Positions 36,978-50,656 are shown, numbered from the stretch's first letter. The stretch is DNA of 64,000 nt from Hydractinia symbiolongicarpus (GCF_029227915.1 NC_079875.1:20765001-20829000); one strand, 5' to 3'. The notes: a model not told the origin generated them from the letters alone. Numbers and translations: made by a program.

Positions 36978-37404
36978 AGGGGCAGTCAATATGGGAAATA
37001 TTTCTTCGGTTAGCGGGGAAATATTTCAGCTGATATATTTTTTACTTTCTGTTCATATGACATGAGCGAGAAAACTTTTCATCGGGTGAGGAGATACCAC
37101 GTGATAAGTTTCTATTGTTTATTGTGATAAGAACCTATTGATTATTTTTTAAATTATGCCGAATCGACATAAATTTATCTCGCCTACCGTGGAGACTTCT
37201 GTGCATATGGGAGAATGCATTACCCGCTTACGGAGATCTCGATCATGCTTACCCGAGATCTCGGTAGGCGGGTAAATGTTTTTCCTCATATGAACGCAAA
37301 TAAATTTTGTTAGGGGTGTGTTAACAACCAAAGATCTCGACTTGATATCATGCTGAAACATTTACCCAGTTCCCGAGGAAATATTTTCCATATGAACAGC
37401 CCCT
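36978..37404. mobile_element. 427-bp MITE with long imperfect TIRs and TA target duplication
   Basis: The left end AGGGGCAGTCAATATGGGAA and the right end, read on the other strand, AGGGGCTGTTCATATGGAAA are inverted. Similarity continues about 60 bases inward (AATATTTC, TCGG, GTTTCAGC). TA flanks both ends (36976-36977, 37405-37406). Non-coding. The AGGGG start is shared with the element at 35824-36123, which may belong to a related family. Confidence 0.75.
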
Positions 37405-38237
37405 TATACATTGTTCAAATAAAATGAAATTATATAGGTAAAACTCTCATACTACGTGATTGTACAAGTGTAAAAGCTGTTGCGCATGGGTACAAAGTCA
37501 TGACGCATGCATAATCTCTACAACCCCGATGTAAAGAATTACATGTAAACGCGGCGAAATTTCCTTGCATTGAAATCTAGTACCAGCCACATAAGATTCA
37601 CAAAAAACGTTAGCTTTGAGTATAGAGATTTTGTGAGAATGTGGACATCTTTTGAACTGATAGAGTGGAAGCTATTGTTACCCTTTTACCATTTTAATTA
37701 AGCCATAGTTCATACACTGCCAAACATTTATTCGACTGTTCTTTACATAAATGCTATTCATCAATTTGCTGGTTGTCAATGGAAACAGAGATGATAACTT
37801 ATTTCCTAATGACTCAAATCTAACGTTTGACCGCTATATATATAAATATAAAAGCATAAACAACTTATACAGTTTAATTAATACATAGCTTACATGCCTC
37901 GTCATAATTAGATTGTAAACAAATTACAACTAATTAATTACGAATGATTTTGTTGAGGCCTTCTCGACATGCGAGGCATTAGGTTGGTAAAAACACAAGC
38001 TGTTTAGGGCTGCATAGTTATTAAGGCCACAGGCGCCTTTAAAAATCACGTTTGTTAAAATATAATGCATGTCCGGCATATATTTTTGTTAATATTTTGC
38101 ATTCGATATATTTCAAGTTCTAAAATTCTACAGTGTTCAAAGGTCACTGGGATTGCTTCTGAGAATTTACTTTCCTATCAGGAGCATATAAAATTGTCAG
38201 CGCAGTTGCGTAGGTCATTTGTACAAGGTAAATCAAC
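37405..38237. other. Possible promoter region upstream of a candidate exon
   Basis: A TATATATATAAATATAAAAG tract at about 37836-37855 is TATA-like, but such tracts are common in this AT-rich DNA. No other signal was found. Confidence 0.25.
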
Positions 38238-38297
38238 ATGGAAGAATATTTGTGTGATGAGTTCGTGAAAGCGTTAGAAACTGGATTTACAAGCGAG
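38238..38297 (+). CDS. Candidate first coding exon (possibly of COUP-TF)
   Basis: ATG at 38238 in a CAACATGG context opens 20 codons (MEEYLCDEFVKALETGFTSE) ending exactly at GAG|GTAAAT, a good 5' splice site, in phase 0. The COUP-TF exon starting at 50293 also needs an upstream exon ending in phase 0, and the two paralogues have first exons of 22 and 23 codons. The sequence is not similar to those exons, and a 12-kb intron would be required. It is a candidate only and could belong to another gene or to none. Confidence 0.3.
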
Positions 38298-41200
38298 GTA
38301 AATTTAACTTTTATGCTAATAATGCTTTTGTGCATAAATTAATAAAAAACTAAAATAAATACATAATCAATAAAAGCAAGATATTAAGCAAAAAAAGTCC
38401 TTCTGAGACAGTTTTCAAGTCAAAGGTCTAGCAAACACAATATGCATTATTTACTGTGTTTGCCAATCGATGTTCATTGTAGTACGCCTCTGCAGAAGGA
38501 GTGGACATAACAGTTTTTGTAGATCAATAGGAAAAGCAGAGAAGAAATTGTTTAATTGTACATCTTATTTGGTCGTTTTTCCCTCATTTTTGCATGCAAG
38601 TTTATAAGCTTAAACTTGAACATATCATCTTTACGTTTCGCTGTATAACACACACCATGATTACAACATCTAAATCACTCAAGATAGTCAGTAATCTCAA
38701 ATATTATTCAATTATCGTATTTTATAAAATTTAAGATGATATGATATTACATTTGTTGTTTACAAATTAGTCTAAAATGGTTAACACGTCTGCATGTTCC
38801 TAAAACTCTAAGTTTCTCTCCTTTTTTCCCACGCAGATAGACGAGCAGTCTGTGCAGTGCAGTGCAATTTTCACGGAAATTCGACCGCTAAAAAAATCTA
38901 CGGAAATTGTTCCGTCGCCCTAGAAAATGCACGGGATTGGTCGTCGTACATATTTCGGTCCTCCGATTATTGCCTGCCTTAACACAATACTTAACACAAA
39001 GCATACGGGCACTAATGAAAAAAAAACGGCCACATGTGGGGAAATCCACGGGTCGCCAAACCTTATATCGCATTTTGTGTTTCCGTAACATGACGTGCTC
39101 TTATGAACAGACAAATTACGGCTATTATTAATTTAGAGAGGAATAGTTGGTAGTCCGTAGACAAATTCCCATGTTCACCCGTCCTTTTATTCCGCCAATC
39201 TAGTCTGTTCGAATTTTCGTGTATCTGTAGTACGACTATAAAATCACGTAGAGTGCTGCAGTACATGAGAATGCTTTCGTTTATTCCAGTTATGGGAATA
39301 TGGAAATGGTTGTGTATTAGAAACATCGAGATAGAAAGGAATAATGAGAGAAATTACGCTTTTCTAGATAAAATACGTTTTATCCTGCCATTTGATTTTT
39401 GTTTACGTGACAAAATGAGCAATTAAATCATGCTCAAAATATGTACCTATTGTGGTTTACTAAGGTTAGGTCTAACTGCAGCGTATTTCCGAGTACCACA
39501 AGTTATACGTAACAAATTAACCTTCTCACTTGTTCGCTAAATGCCTATATATGGTTGCAGTGTTGAATGTTGATATATCATATGCAGCATACAACTAACT
39601 AGCACCCCTAAATCTGATTTAAACGATACAGACATACCACAAAACATTAGCTTGTACATAAATTTACAAGGGACAGGCCTAAGAAAGAAATTAAAGAGAG
39701 GAAAAGCTCATCCTATGAATATCGTTGAAGATGTTATAATACAAATAATTTTAGTAGATCGACTTCAGTAGTTTCGTGTACTGATTATAATGGAAAGCAG
39801 GACGGATATGAGTTGCGTCTTTTAGAAAGTCATAATCATAATTAAGTATTCAAATTATAAAGACATCATTAAAACCTTTAATTGCAGCTTTAATACGATT
39901 GGCCGGATATTTATAGCCTGCGCAAGTGATGCAATAATATTCGCATGACGTAATGATTGAGCATCTGTTTCTGAGTAGGAGTTGCGCTGACCTGAAGTTA
40001 TATACCTTTACCCTTTCATCAATTTATTTTCCTGTGCTCTCTAACACCCTATTTTCTTCAGTTACCCAAAAATAAAATTACGTTTTTACTAAGGAACATA
40101 AGGCCAATTTAACAAGTTACCACTTATAATTTTTACAATCCTCGTACAGATTTATCATCAAAAACTATTATGTTGAAACTTTTCATATACTTTAGGATTA
40201 TTTATTTTCTCTTAACCCTTGAAAATTATTCTGACATTTTTATGGCGGCGAATTTGATGTATCGATGATTCGTCAAATTTCTATCTCAGGATGAATGAAA
40301 CAGAGGGTAAATTATTCACGAAGTAACCTATGGAACGTTAAGCATAATTTTATAAATGCTTTACTGACACGTTTACGTCATTCGCCCCGAAAATTGATGC
40401 CATCGATTGTTTTAAATTGGAAAGAAACACAGATTTTGCTTTCCTTTATACTTGCATAACGTGTGCTGGCGAGTAAAAAAATCGAAAAAATTAATTTTCC
40501 TCAGGAGAAATTGTAGGGGTACAAAATAGGGGTGAATCTGTATAGAGTTCCCAGCAAAGGCAAGATACATGCAGGCTAAACCCAAAAGTGTGTTTCTTTA
40601 AAAACACATGTATGAATTTTATTTGATTTTCATCAAGTATTCCTGGATAATAGTTTTTTTTAAAAACACATAAGAATTTTAATTTTTTGATATCGAAAAC
40701 CATAGAAATATTCGAATCAATTTGGAATAAAAAAGTGCTGCTGCTTCGATGGCAGTATTGTTACGACCAAAGCCTTAAACATGTAATAACTTATTTCCAT
40801 ATCCATTTCTCTTCCGTAAAACAAACAGCTGAATTGAATATACTAACATGAAAACAAAGTTAGTTTAAATACAATTAAAAATTTCCACGAAAAGATGCAC
40901 ATATAACTTGTTTAACTTCATTTTTTTAAAATTATCTCGTCAGGTGGACTAATTTTGAACGCTTGGTAAAAGGAATAGAACATAACATTTATTTGATACC
41001 CATTCGACTTAAAGTTGCCTCTTTATGTTCTTTGCTCTACCAGCATTAGCTACTACCTAGCTAGCTAGTTAAAGCTTTAACCAGTGTTTTTGACATTATA
41101 TACTTTTTCGTTGATTTTGGATGTCTTTATTTTTAAAACGCATCTGTAAATAATATTATGACTGGCTACCTTGAGCATCTTGGTATTAGGCTGAAAAGTG

Positions 41201-41386
41201 GTCTTCATCATGTTATATATATTTAACAAAATGTCGAAAGAATCCCTTTTTATGTCAAACAGAAGATGCCAGCTTATTCTCGAATTGATTGAACACTTCT
41301 GCTATCCCGCTTTCGTAAATTAGTCTCGAATCTTTTCTCTTTCATTTTTGAAGTCCATGCTAATGCAGTAGGATCTGTTGAGGTCT
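38298..41386. other. AT-rich stretch, no gene seen
   Basis: No recognisable coding or repeat features. If the candidate exon is real, this would be intron. Confidence 0.35.
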
Positions 41387-41660
41387 TCATTGATAACCTT
41401 TTGAGGACCAATGTGATAGTAATTTGTTTACTTTCCAATGTACAGATGTGACGATCTTGTTGTGAACGCTTGTTAACGTAGTATCTAGGAATTTTGGTAA
41501 ATTTTGTTCAACTGTAAACTTTATGCCAGAATAGCAGTTCGTGAGAATTATGAGAAGGTGATCATGTTGATCAGTTCGTCTCCGAGTAATCTTATCGTCC
41601 ACAAGACATTTGTAAAATCCCTTTTTATTATGACAAGATCAATTATCCCAGATAAAAGCA
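41387..41660 (-). pseudogene. Penelope-like reverse transcriptase fragment
   Basis: The - strand frame reads YSGIKFTVEQNLPKFLDTTL, then NNK-like HNKIVTSVHWK and LLSHWSS. This is the order of the late RT-domain segment in Penelope-like elements: IKFTxE, LPFLDxxL, then the ITSVYxK and LxxxS block. Homology continues weakly downstream in broken frames (to about 41260) and is lost upstream. The palm-domain YVDD motif is not clearly present. A non-functional remnant, separate from the GIY-YIG piece at 16230. Confidence 0.6.
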
Positions 41661-42363
41661 TGCTCACTCATAACTACTCTGGAATCTTGTTTTTTATAAA
41701 ATTCATGACCTGTAAGAAAGTCTAGCTACATCCAAATGTTTCTTAAAATTTCAAAAAACAGTCTTTGTAAAGCTAGCTATATAACATTATTCCTATAAAA
41801 ATTTCTAGGTTAATTTGTGTCCCACGGCGAGTGTTATGTGGGTACTAGCTGTAATTTATTTGTCCCTAAAATCAAATTCAAAAAACTTATACAAAATAAA
41901 TGTATTACAACGTGCTCTTGGACAAATCTGATGGAATTGTCATGAAATAATTCTTGCATTAAATATAATTTAGGCATTCTAAGTGAGGGCGATTTTTTTT
42001 AAAAAAAAAATTATATATTTTAAATAATAATACCAGGAATTTATTTTGGAAAAAGGATTCCTTTAAAAGCCAAGAGAAATATAGATAAATAGAACAGTCA
42101 TGATTTGTTTAAAGCAACGTGTTGTTAGGCTGGGCGACACACATTATTACATTCCTGACCATGATATATTTTTATAACTCGATCCGGATTTACCATAGTA
42201 TCTAAACCTGTCGCTAATATAGATAAACTGTACCTGGCCTTAGGACTTAGATTTCACAAGATATATTATGCCTTCGAAAAAATTTCTCCAGCTAAGAAAC
42301 TTTTCAATATAGATGGCCTTGCGACTAATGCAACTACTAAATATTTATACAGCTCGACGTAAG
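41661..42363. other. AT-rich flank of the (TCTG)n array
   Basis: No gene was found. The 5' end of the Helitron-like element associated with the array may be here, but no convincing TC-starting terminus was identified. Confidence 0.3.
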
Positions 42364-43502
<1,139 letters not shown>

Positions 43503-44158
43503 AGCTTAGCTGCGCAAGTAGCGAGAAGCACGTAATGCGGTATAAAAGGGACGGGCGAGCCCGTGGATTTTCCACAGGCTAATGACTAGTTTATTAAGAT
43601 TAGTGAAGCAATTGCAATGTACTTAAAACTTTAAGGCCAAATAACTTAGAAACGAGGTGGTGACGTCAGTCTTTTTTCACCGCGTGGGTAACTAGGGACT
43701 ACCTGGGATTAATTTGGGTAAGTTTCCTAAACCTGGGGCCCCGAATCGGTTTCGAATGAACGGGTTGATGACGTCATCAAAAACCTTCAAGCCCTAATAT
43801 CTCTGCAACTGGTTGTCAAGAGTACATGATCCTATACATTTTTTTGATCGGCGTTTGAAGATATATACGATGAAGGCAGCAGGCATACAAATTTCTAAAA
43901 ATTTTTTTTTGATATTTAGCAGGTCCTTGCTGACGTCAGCAAAATTTTTTAACCCCTACATCTCCTTACGCGTTCGTCGAAAACATTTGATCATATTCAT
44001 TATTTTGATCAGCGTTCCAGCCTCTAAACAATACAGGCAACGAATAAACTAAATTTCGCCAAATTAGTTTTTGTATATGCAATGCTGACTTCAGCAAAAC
44101 ACCTTAAACAATTTATTTTTCCGCTTGAGTGGATTCTTCCACAGGCCTTATCCACTAG
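43503..44158 (+). mobile_element. Helitron-like non-autonomous element: two successive 3' ends
   Basis: Two copies of a terminal motif lie in the same orientation: GTGGATTTTCCAC plus AGGCTAATGACTAG at 43563-43589, and GTGGATTCTTCCAC plus AGGCCTTATCCACTAG at 44129-44158. Each is a short hairpin followed by CTAG and then T, the Helitron layout of a subterminal hairpin and CTRR with insertion before T. The first is preceded by another hairpin, ACGGGCGAGCCCGT. Between them are palindromic TGATGACGTCATCA (43768) and GCTGACGTCAGC (about 43930). Helitron-derived elements with tetranucleotide arrays are known in other animals. Confidence 0.6.
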
Positions 44159-44797
44159 TTATATTAATAATTTGAATAGAGTGAAAAATCCTTCTCTCAA
44201 AAACAAATGAGACAACGGTCAAACTCTCTCTTGAGGTTCAGATGATGTCCGCCATAAAGAGATTTTACTGTACGCAAATAATCTCATGAGATAAATTCGT
44301 GAAATCTAAGCACGAACCTTATTACACGCTTTTTCTTTTATAAGAATATGTTTTTATCAGGCTGGTATTTAAGCTTAAAAACAATAGGTCTGTTGTTTAG
44401 CAAAACAGAGAAATAAGGATTTTAGAATTTGTTTAGAATTTGTATTCTTATATAAAAAAGTGTGTATCAGGACTGCTAAACAAAGTTAAACTTAAATTAT
44501 ATAGAACTTCTTGCAATGGTATAAAATTCATTCTCTTGCTTAGTTAAAAAATTCTAGCGCAGTGTGCAGAAACCACTCTGGACCATTACCCAAGTCGAAT
44601 TTATTCTAAAATGAGGCAACAGTTACTGGGAAAAGGTGCAATCTTGGCGGTGAAAAAAAGTATGCAAGACCCATTTGAATTTTCTTTGACAGACAATACT
44701 ATCTATCTCTATTACATCAGGATTTATTAAAAACTAAAAAAAAATAAAAAAATCTAACAATTATCTATATTGATTTCCTTTTCTCGAGTAAAATATA
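44159..44797. other. Intergenic stretch, nothing recognised
   Basis: AT-rich, without coding motifs or defined repeats. Confidence 0.3.
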
Positions 44798-44910
44798 CAG
44801 TCATTTGAACAAATTAGCCTCACGGAAGAACGGAGAGTTTTTTATAAAAAGTGTTAACGAAATTTTAAGGGTTCGAGTTATCCGGTGTTCGATATACCGG
44901 GAGCTAACTG
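44798..44910. mobile_element. 113-bp Tigger-like MITE
   Basis: The element begins CAGTCATTTGAAC after TA (44796-44797). It ends in GGAGCTAACTG before TA (44911-44912), so the opposite-strand end reads CAGTTAGCTCC. The right part carries GGGTTCGAGTTATCCGG and GTTCGATATACCGG, the style of pogo/Tigger ends. A similar CAGTTGACTCTTGACAACTC occurs at 55291. Confidence 0.5.
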
Positions 44911-45802
44911 TAGTAAAAAAAACAAGAGAATTTCAAAATTGGACAAAAGTGACGAAATTTTCTCCAGGTGACGAATATTTTGTCTCACAAAGAATTGGAT
45001 GTAATAATTTGGTTTCACATTTTTTGTCTTATAAGGAATAAAGTATCACGTTTCGACCTGAAGACCATAAAAATGACCTATATAACAATCCACTGACACA
45101 AATAAAAACTTCCTATTGATGGAAATTAAGCTTCGCAAAATTCTAAAAATGAGTTACTCAATTTACCAGGCAATTATAAGAATAGACATTTTCTAATCTT
45201 TGGTTTATGTATTCGACGTAAAAGAGCTTACAAAACGATACAATTCGAGAGAAAAAGAAGTCAATAAGTTCTATTTTTGCAAAATTAGGGAAATTTAATT
45301 CTCGCGAAATAACTTAACTTGCTAACCTTATCTCTCGCGTATTAACTATTATTCGACAAATTTCTAGCAAAAATTAGTTCGAAAATGGATTTCTTTAAAA
45401 GACTAACAACACTTCTGTCTGTAAATTATTTTACTGTAAAAATTAAACTCACTCTTGATTTATGCGCATATTTATTTCGTGTGCGAAAGCATCAATCGCG
45501 TCTTCTATATGCGCAATCATTGTTTCACAGCCAAGACAAACTTTCGAGAAACAGTATAAAAACAAACTTTGTCTCCTTATACTAATATTTATTTTAATTC
45601 ATATAACGTAACTGACTAACGCCCTGGGCGCTTTTTGAAAAGTTCAATTATAAGAATGGGCATTTATTCAGCATAGGTTATCCAGAAGAGTGAACTGTAA
45701 ACAGCATGGATGAATGAATGACAAAATTGTGTTAATTTCGCAGCTTTAGTTGTTGGGGAGGGGACGAGCGTGGAGGTGATTATTTACCCGTATCAATAGT
45801 TA
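44911..45802. other. Intergenic stretch, nothing recognised
   Basis: Short frames only, without recognisable domains. Confidence 0.3.
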
Positions 45803-45893
45803 TATGTTTACATTGTATTCCACAAGAGAAGAGAGCTTATTCGACCCTTTGACAAATAAGCTCTCCTCACTTGTGAAAAAAAATGTAAACATA
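45803..45893. repeat. Imperfect inverted repeat, arms ~39 bp
   Basis: The left arm TATGTTTACATTGTATTCCA (continuing to AGCTTATT) pairs with the right arm at 45854-45893 (AATAAGCTCTCCTCACTTGT onward), with a 12-14 nt loop and a few mismatches. It could be a small foldback MITE or an RNA hairpin. Confidence 0.75.
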
Positions 45894-46832
45894 CTTAGCC
45901 ATTTCTGGTCATATTCAACCTTCTAAACATTCTCCTGGAGGAAAAATTTGTTTTAACTTCTGCCGTTATCTGCAAAAAACGCTTTTGTTTCTCTCTAAAA
46001 ATTATTTTTTCTTACATCTCTTTTATTAAAATATAATTTTTTAATTCTTTTGGTGCCCTTTCCATTTCATAGAACAAAAAATAAATCTAAAAGGTTCAAT
46101 TGGGCTGTCCCACAAGCAGGAAATAATTCTTTTCTCACTATTACTACCGCAGTGCCTGTTTCTCCGTCAGTTGGTTTGACTAGGTTGTCATGACTACATT
46201 ACAGAACTGTGACGGGGGCACGGGGCAACGTTTTTAGGCCATAGCAACAAATTTAGGTTAATTTCTATCGCCTGAGAATGTAAACATGTGTCGTCATTTT
46301 GTTGCTTGCATCATTTTTTTGTTATTAAATTGATTTTATATTGTATCTTTTACTGGTAACGAAAAAGTGTTATAGCAACAAAAAAACTTTGTTACTAAAA
46401 AATTTCTTCGTGTCGCCACATTCACCAAATAATTTTAAATAAACATTTTTCAATTCAGCCAAACACAATGCAGTAATAATACCGAATTCCTTCCTTGATC
46501 GAATGTTATTTTTTGCATAAATGTGTAGCGACAACATTGAATTTGTTGTTATTGTTATGCATGTATCTATTCCGTCAACATAAATTTATTCTTTACATAT
46601 GTTTTTCGCTTTTATAGTCAAATAATAACTGGATCAAGTGAAAGACATACTTTTTCTTATCATCAAACCCCATATAATAAGATGGATTAAAGAGAGCAGG
46701 TTATACTTAACGTAAAGAAAAATATTTGCAATTTCTCTAGAGTTGTAAAAAATTATGAAAATGTGGTTTTCTTAAAAACGTCAACAAGCAAATAGATTTT
46801 TTGTCTTCATCTAAGATTGTGTTCCAATAAAA
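45894..46832. other. Intergenic stretch, nothing recognised
   Basis: No assignable coding or repeat feature. Confidence 0.3.
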
Positions 46833-46930
46833 CAATAGGAGTATCTGCGTATCTCCATAACAATAGGAGTATCTGCGTATCTCCATAACAATAGGAGTAT
46901 CTGCGTATCTCCATAACAATAGGAGTATCT
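46833..46930. repeat. 28-bp minisatellite, 3.5 copies
   Basis: Identical units made of CAATAGGAGTATCTGCGTAT followed by CTCCATAA, with the last unit cut after CAATAGGAGTATCT. A hairpin (TACCTTACTAG with CTAGTAAGGT) follows at 46930-46972. Confidence 0.9.
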
Positions 46931-48123
46931 ACCTTACTAGTTACAGTAGTATCTACTGTTAGCTAGTAAGGTCTTTGGAATGTTAAAATTGTTTATGGAA
47001 TATCTTGTGTAAAAAACGTATTTAGTTCAGGTTCAAAAAGATTTTGAACGTGAAGTAGAAAGTTTAAAAAGTCATTGTTTTATAATGAGGGTCCACCATT
47101 TCTTTTTTCTATTGTGTGACTGATGACGTCATCAAGCCTTCCTATAACCTGTCTCTACTAAGAAATTGAAAACAATTGGAAGATACAACCTTTGACCTTG
47201 ACATGCATAATCATTGCATGAAAAGTGCTACAATATAATGAAATTGTCAATACTAAAAAGAAGAAGAATTTTCAGAAAGGTGGTAGAAATAACGTGTTTA
47301 CTGTTGGATAGCTAATTTCAATTAGTTCAGAATGCTAACTAATGACTTCAAGAAGCCCTTCTCTAACGTAGGTACCTCTTTAAAAGTTCTTTTATAGTTT
47401 TATATGATTAAACTTTTATTGTTTTTCTTTTCTTTTACATTATTTCCAAAATTTTCAACATTAAAACTAAATTGCGCGCATAATTTTCAACCAAAATTTT
47501 CAATCAAAATTACCAACCGCGCTATCTTTTATGCATTGATCAATTCAGAGAATAACTATCTATTTTTTCTGCTGTTTTGTACATCTTCACCAAGATTTAG
47601 ACAGACGTGAAAAGTCTTTGTTCAGCTTGCAGTCATTTAGGCGGTACATCAAAAAATATGAACTGTAGAAAGATGTATATTTATTGTTGTTCTTTGACTC
47701 AAGTTTTGTTTTTCTTCAAGTTAGTTTATATTTCATAAAAAAATGCGCCTTCAGGCGCCTTTTCAATTTTCCTTCTCCTTTCCCTTTTCATGTTTATTCA
47801 CAAAACAGTTGTCACAACTGCATGAATGAAAGATGAAGTTCATTTTAGAAAAGATATGTTGCATTAGACAAATACATTTCTGTTATATTATCGTTATGGT
47901 AGTATTTTGGAGCATTAGTGTGCTACTAAAAGATATTTTGACAATAAATATTCACTTCAATGTGATCAAACAGTGGCAGAACATAGTTTAGTCCCCAATT
48001 TTTCTTTTTTTCTGATTCCTCACGTCATGCTCTTTCTTCACACGACTAATTTGATAGAGCATTAAGTATATACAAATAAAAGTAAAAACAAATAAACAAA
48101 CAAACAAACAAAAAACAGAAAGT
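46931..48123. other. Intergenic stretch with small hairpins
   Basis: Contains TGATGACGTCATCA at about 47122 (as at 43768) and a hairpin GCGCCTTCAGGCGC followed by TTTT at 47747-47764. No gene recognised. Confidence 0.3.
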
Positions 48124-48315
48124 TATATTATATTATATTATATTATATTATATTATATTATATTATATTATATTATATTATATTATATTATATTATATTA
48201 TATTATATTATATTATATTATATTATATTATATTATATTATATTATATTATATTATATTATATTATATTATATTATATTATATTATATTATATTATATTA
48301 TATTATATTATATTT
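48124..48315. repeat. (TATTA)n pentanucleotide array
   Basis: About 38 uninterrupted copies of TATTA, breaking up after 48310. Confidence 0.97.
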
Positions 48316-50292
48316 ATTATGATGTTATTGTCTTATTTTTTATAAAATATTACAAGAAATAAGGCAGTTGTATTGAAATACAATCATTTCCACTTTTGAA
48401 AAGTGATTGACAGTCCAATATTAAAAATAAATTCTCAAGGTAAACATCACACCTTGGAAATCTACTTTCCCATTCTGACACGTCAATCTCTGTCCTTGTT
48501 GTACGTAACTAAACCATTTTTTAATATAATTAATATGGCTTCACACCAGGAAATTTTGAAAAGTAAAATAGATTAACCTTTTTGCAATGGTTTGTGTAAA
48601 CTTATGTTGCTTATAATATACATAACATACATAGAGCCTTTATAAGTGAGAAATCCAAAACCAAAGCAAGTAGCACGAATTACTTGTCTGTAATCAAAAA
48701 TGTCAAATGTTTGAACCATAAAAGCAAGTGTAGGCAAGGAGAGGGTCTTTTGTGGAAACGCCATCCCTTTCTTTGTTTTCTCTGCTATATTAAGTTGTGT
48801 TTGTAAATATTCCGTACAAAAGAGCTGACAATAAAAATTTATTGCTTTCCAAAAATATAATTCTTTGTTAAACACTTCGCGTGAAAACTCAAGATCGATA
48901 ATATTTACCGAATCATTGATACAGTATCATATTCAATTCTGTAATGTTGGTGTTCGTAAATTCGTATCCAGACTCTCAAATGAGAAAACAGTTCAGCTGA
49001 TACTTTTCATCTTAAACCACATGAAAATTACCACTTTATTTGCATTCCGTTGTAAAACTTAATCACAGATAATCAGTAAACAAATAATGAGCTTTAGAAA
49101 AGCATTCAAACGGGATTATTCAATTCGTTCTTTCTAAAATGCAATTGTATAACTTTAAGACACCTCCTCGTTGTCATGACTACGTATTATTCCTATAACT
49201 TCGGAGTAAATGCCGTTAATTTTTTTATGATCTCGTGGGTAATTGAGACACGATTTGTTGGGAAATCGAGGTGAATATTTGAATTACTTTTCTTTGGAGT
49301 CTTTTTTACGTTTACACAGAAGAAGCGATGAACTTCATCGCCCTTGAGGTCAAGGCTGGTGAACAAATGGATACACACATTACAGGCGGTTGTAACTCGG
49401 TAAGGCTATTATCTGAAAGAGAGGTCAGGAAATTTGTCTATAAACCTCTTGATGATTGAAATATTTCTGGGCGAAACATACATAAATAATATGGTCTGCT
49501 TTTCAATCTACTTTTAAAATATGAGATATAGATATAGAGCTAAGGGGATACTTTATGGTAAATTGCAGAAAAACGTCTTACCTGCTTTGTTTCTTTTAAT
49601 TTCTTATTTACTTACATTTTGTTTATAGTTAATTTGTTACATTGGAATTATTCACCGTATATTCACTGTATTTATTTCTATCATTTTCGTACTTTATATT
49701 ATGTGGGCAAAGCCTAACCTCTGCACATGTCTATCTACCTTGCATTGGTTTTTCTGTACCCTATTTTTGCCTTTGTAAAATGAATTTTGTTTATAAGTGT
49801 TTTTAGAATTTCTTCAAGTAGGTTTATTATTATGGACGTAGCTACATTGATATGCTAACGTAAATTTATTATAATGTGATATTAGTTTTGCTGTGGAAGA
49901 TAATTGCATAGGAATCAAATGATAAGTATTTGCCTGTAGCTTTTATCCGATATCTAATATTACCATAATCAATTAGTTACTTTCTAGTCACTCGCTTAAT
50001 TTAGCACATAAAATTAAGTTGTGGAAATAGTGTTGCTTGTGAAGGAGTGTATGTGTTGTCAAATACATGAGACTTTTGTGGCGCAAGTAGCGTCTCTTAG
50101 TGGGAAGAAATGAAATGAAATAAATGGAATATATAAAACTAATATATCAGGTTTTGTAGCGGAATATGGTCTTTGAAATAAGTTAGTTAGTTCTTAGGCC
50201 TATGAGTCAATTCTCTGTTAGCTGGCTGCAGAAGGCTACGCAAGAATATATAACCGTCGCTTCTTATTAGTATCTATCACCTTTTTTTGCAG
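48316..50292. other. Upstream region or intron 5' of COUP-TF exon 2
   Basis: No exon resembling the paralogues' first exon was found here. The last bases before 50293 form a polypyrimidine tract and AG acceptor (CTTTTTTTGCAG), so the gene has at least one further upstream exon. Confidence 0.4.
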
Positions 50293-50656
50293 GGTGTTGG
50301 CTTAAAACATGAAGTTCTTGTTCCCGAAAACAATGTTATCAACATGCCAAATAGTCTCAACATTAATCTCAACAATCATACTAACAGCCTGAACAACTTC
50401 AACAACAATAACAACAATAACAACAATAACAACAATAACAACAATAACAACAATAACAACAATAACAACAATAACAACAATAACAACAACAACAACGATA
50501 GCAGCAGCAACAACAACAGTAGCGGCAGTAGCAGTAACGAAGAATGGGTTGCAAAAACAGAAATTGATGGGGCAGATTTAAAAAACTTGCAAATTGATTG
50601 CGTTGTCTGTGGAGACAAGTCGTCGGGAAAACACTATGGGGTGTATACATGCGAAG
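50293..50656 (+). CDS. COUP-TF: COUP-TF exon: N-terminal region and first zinc finger
   Basis: Phase-0 start after TTTTTTTGCAG. It encodes [14 protein letters not shown], the Asn tract (codons AAC and AAT, about 50398-50490), a Ser/Asn stretch, [13 protein letters not shown], and the first finger up to TCE. It ends GAAG|GTAGCT in phase 1. Confidence 0.93.

Noticed and set aside
44805-45041. 78-codon + strand frame as a gene
   Set aside because: It begins inside the 113-bp Tigger-like MITE and shows no domain.
48573-48875. 100-codon - strand frame as a gene
   Set aside because: No recognisable motif, no splice context and no support beyond being open.
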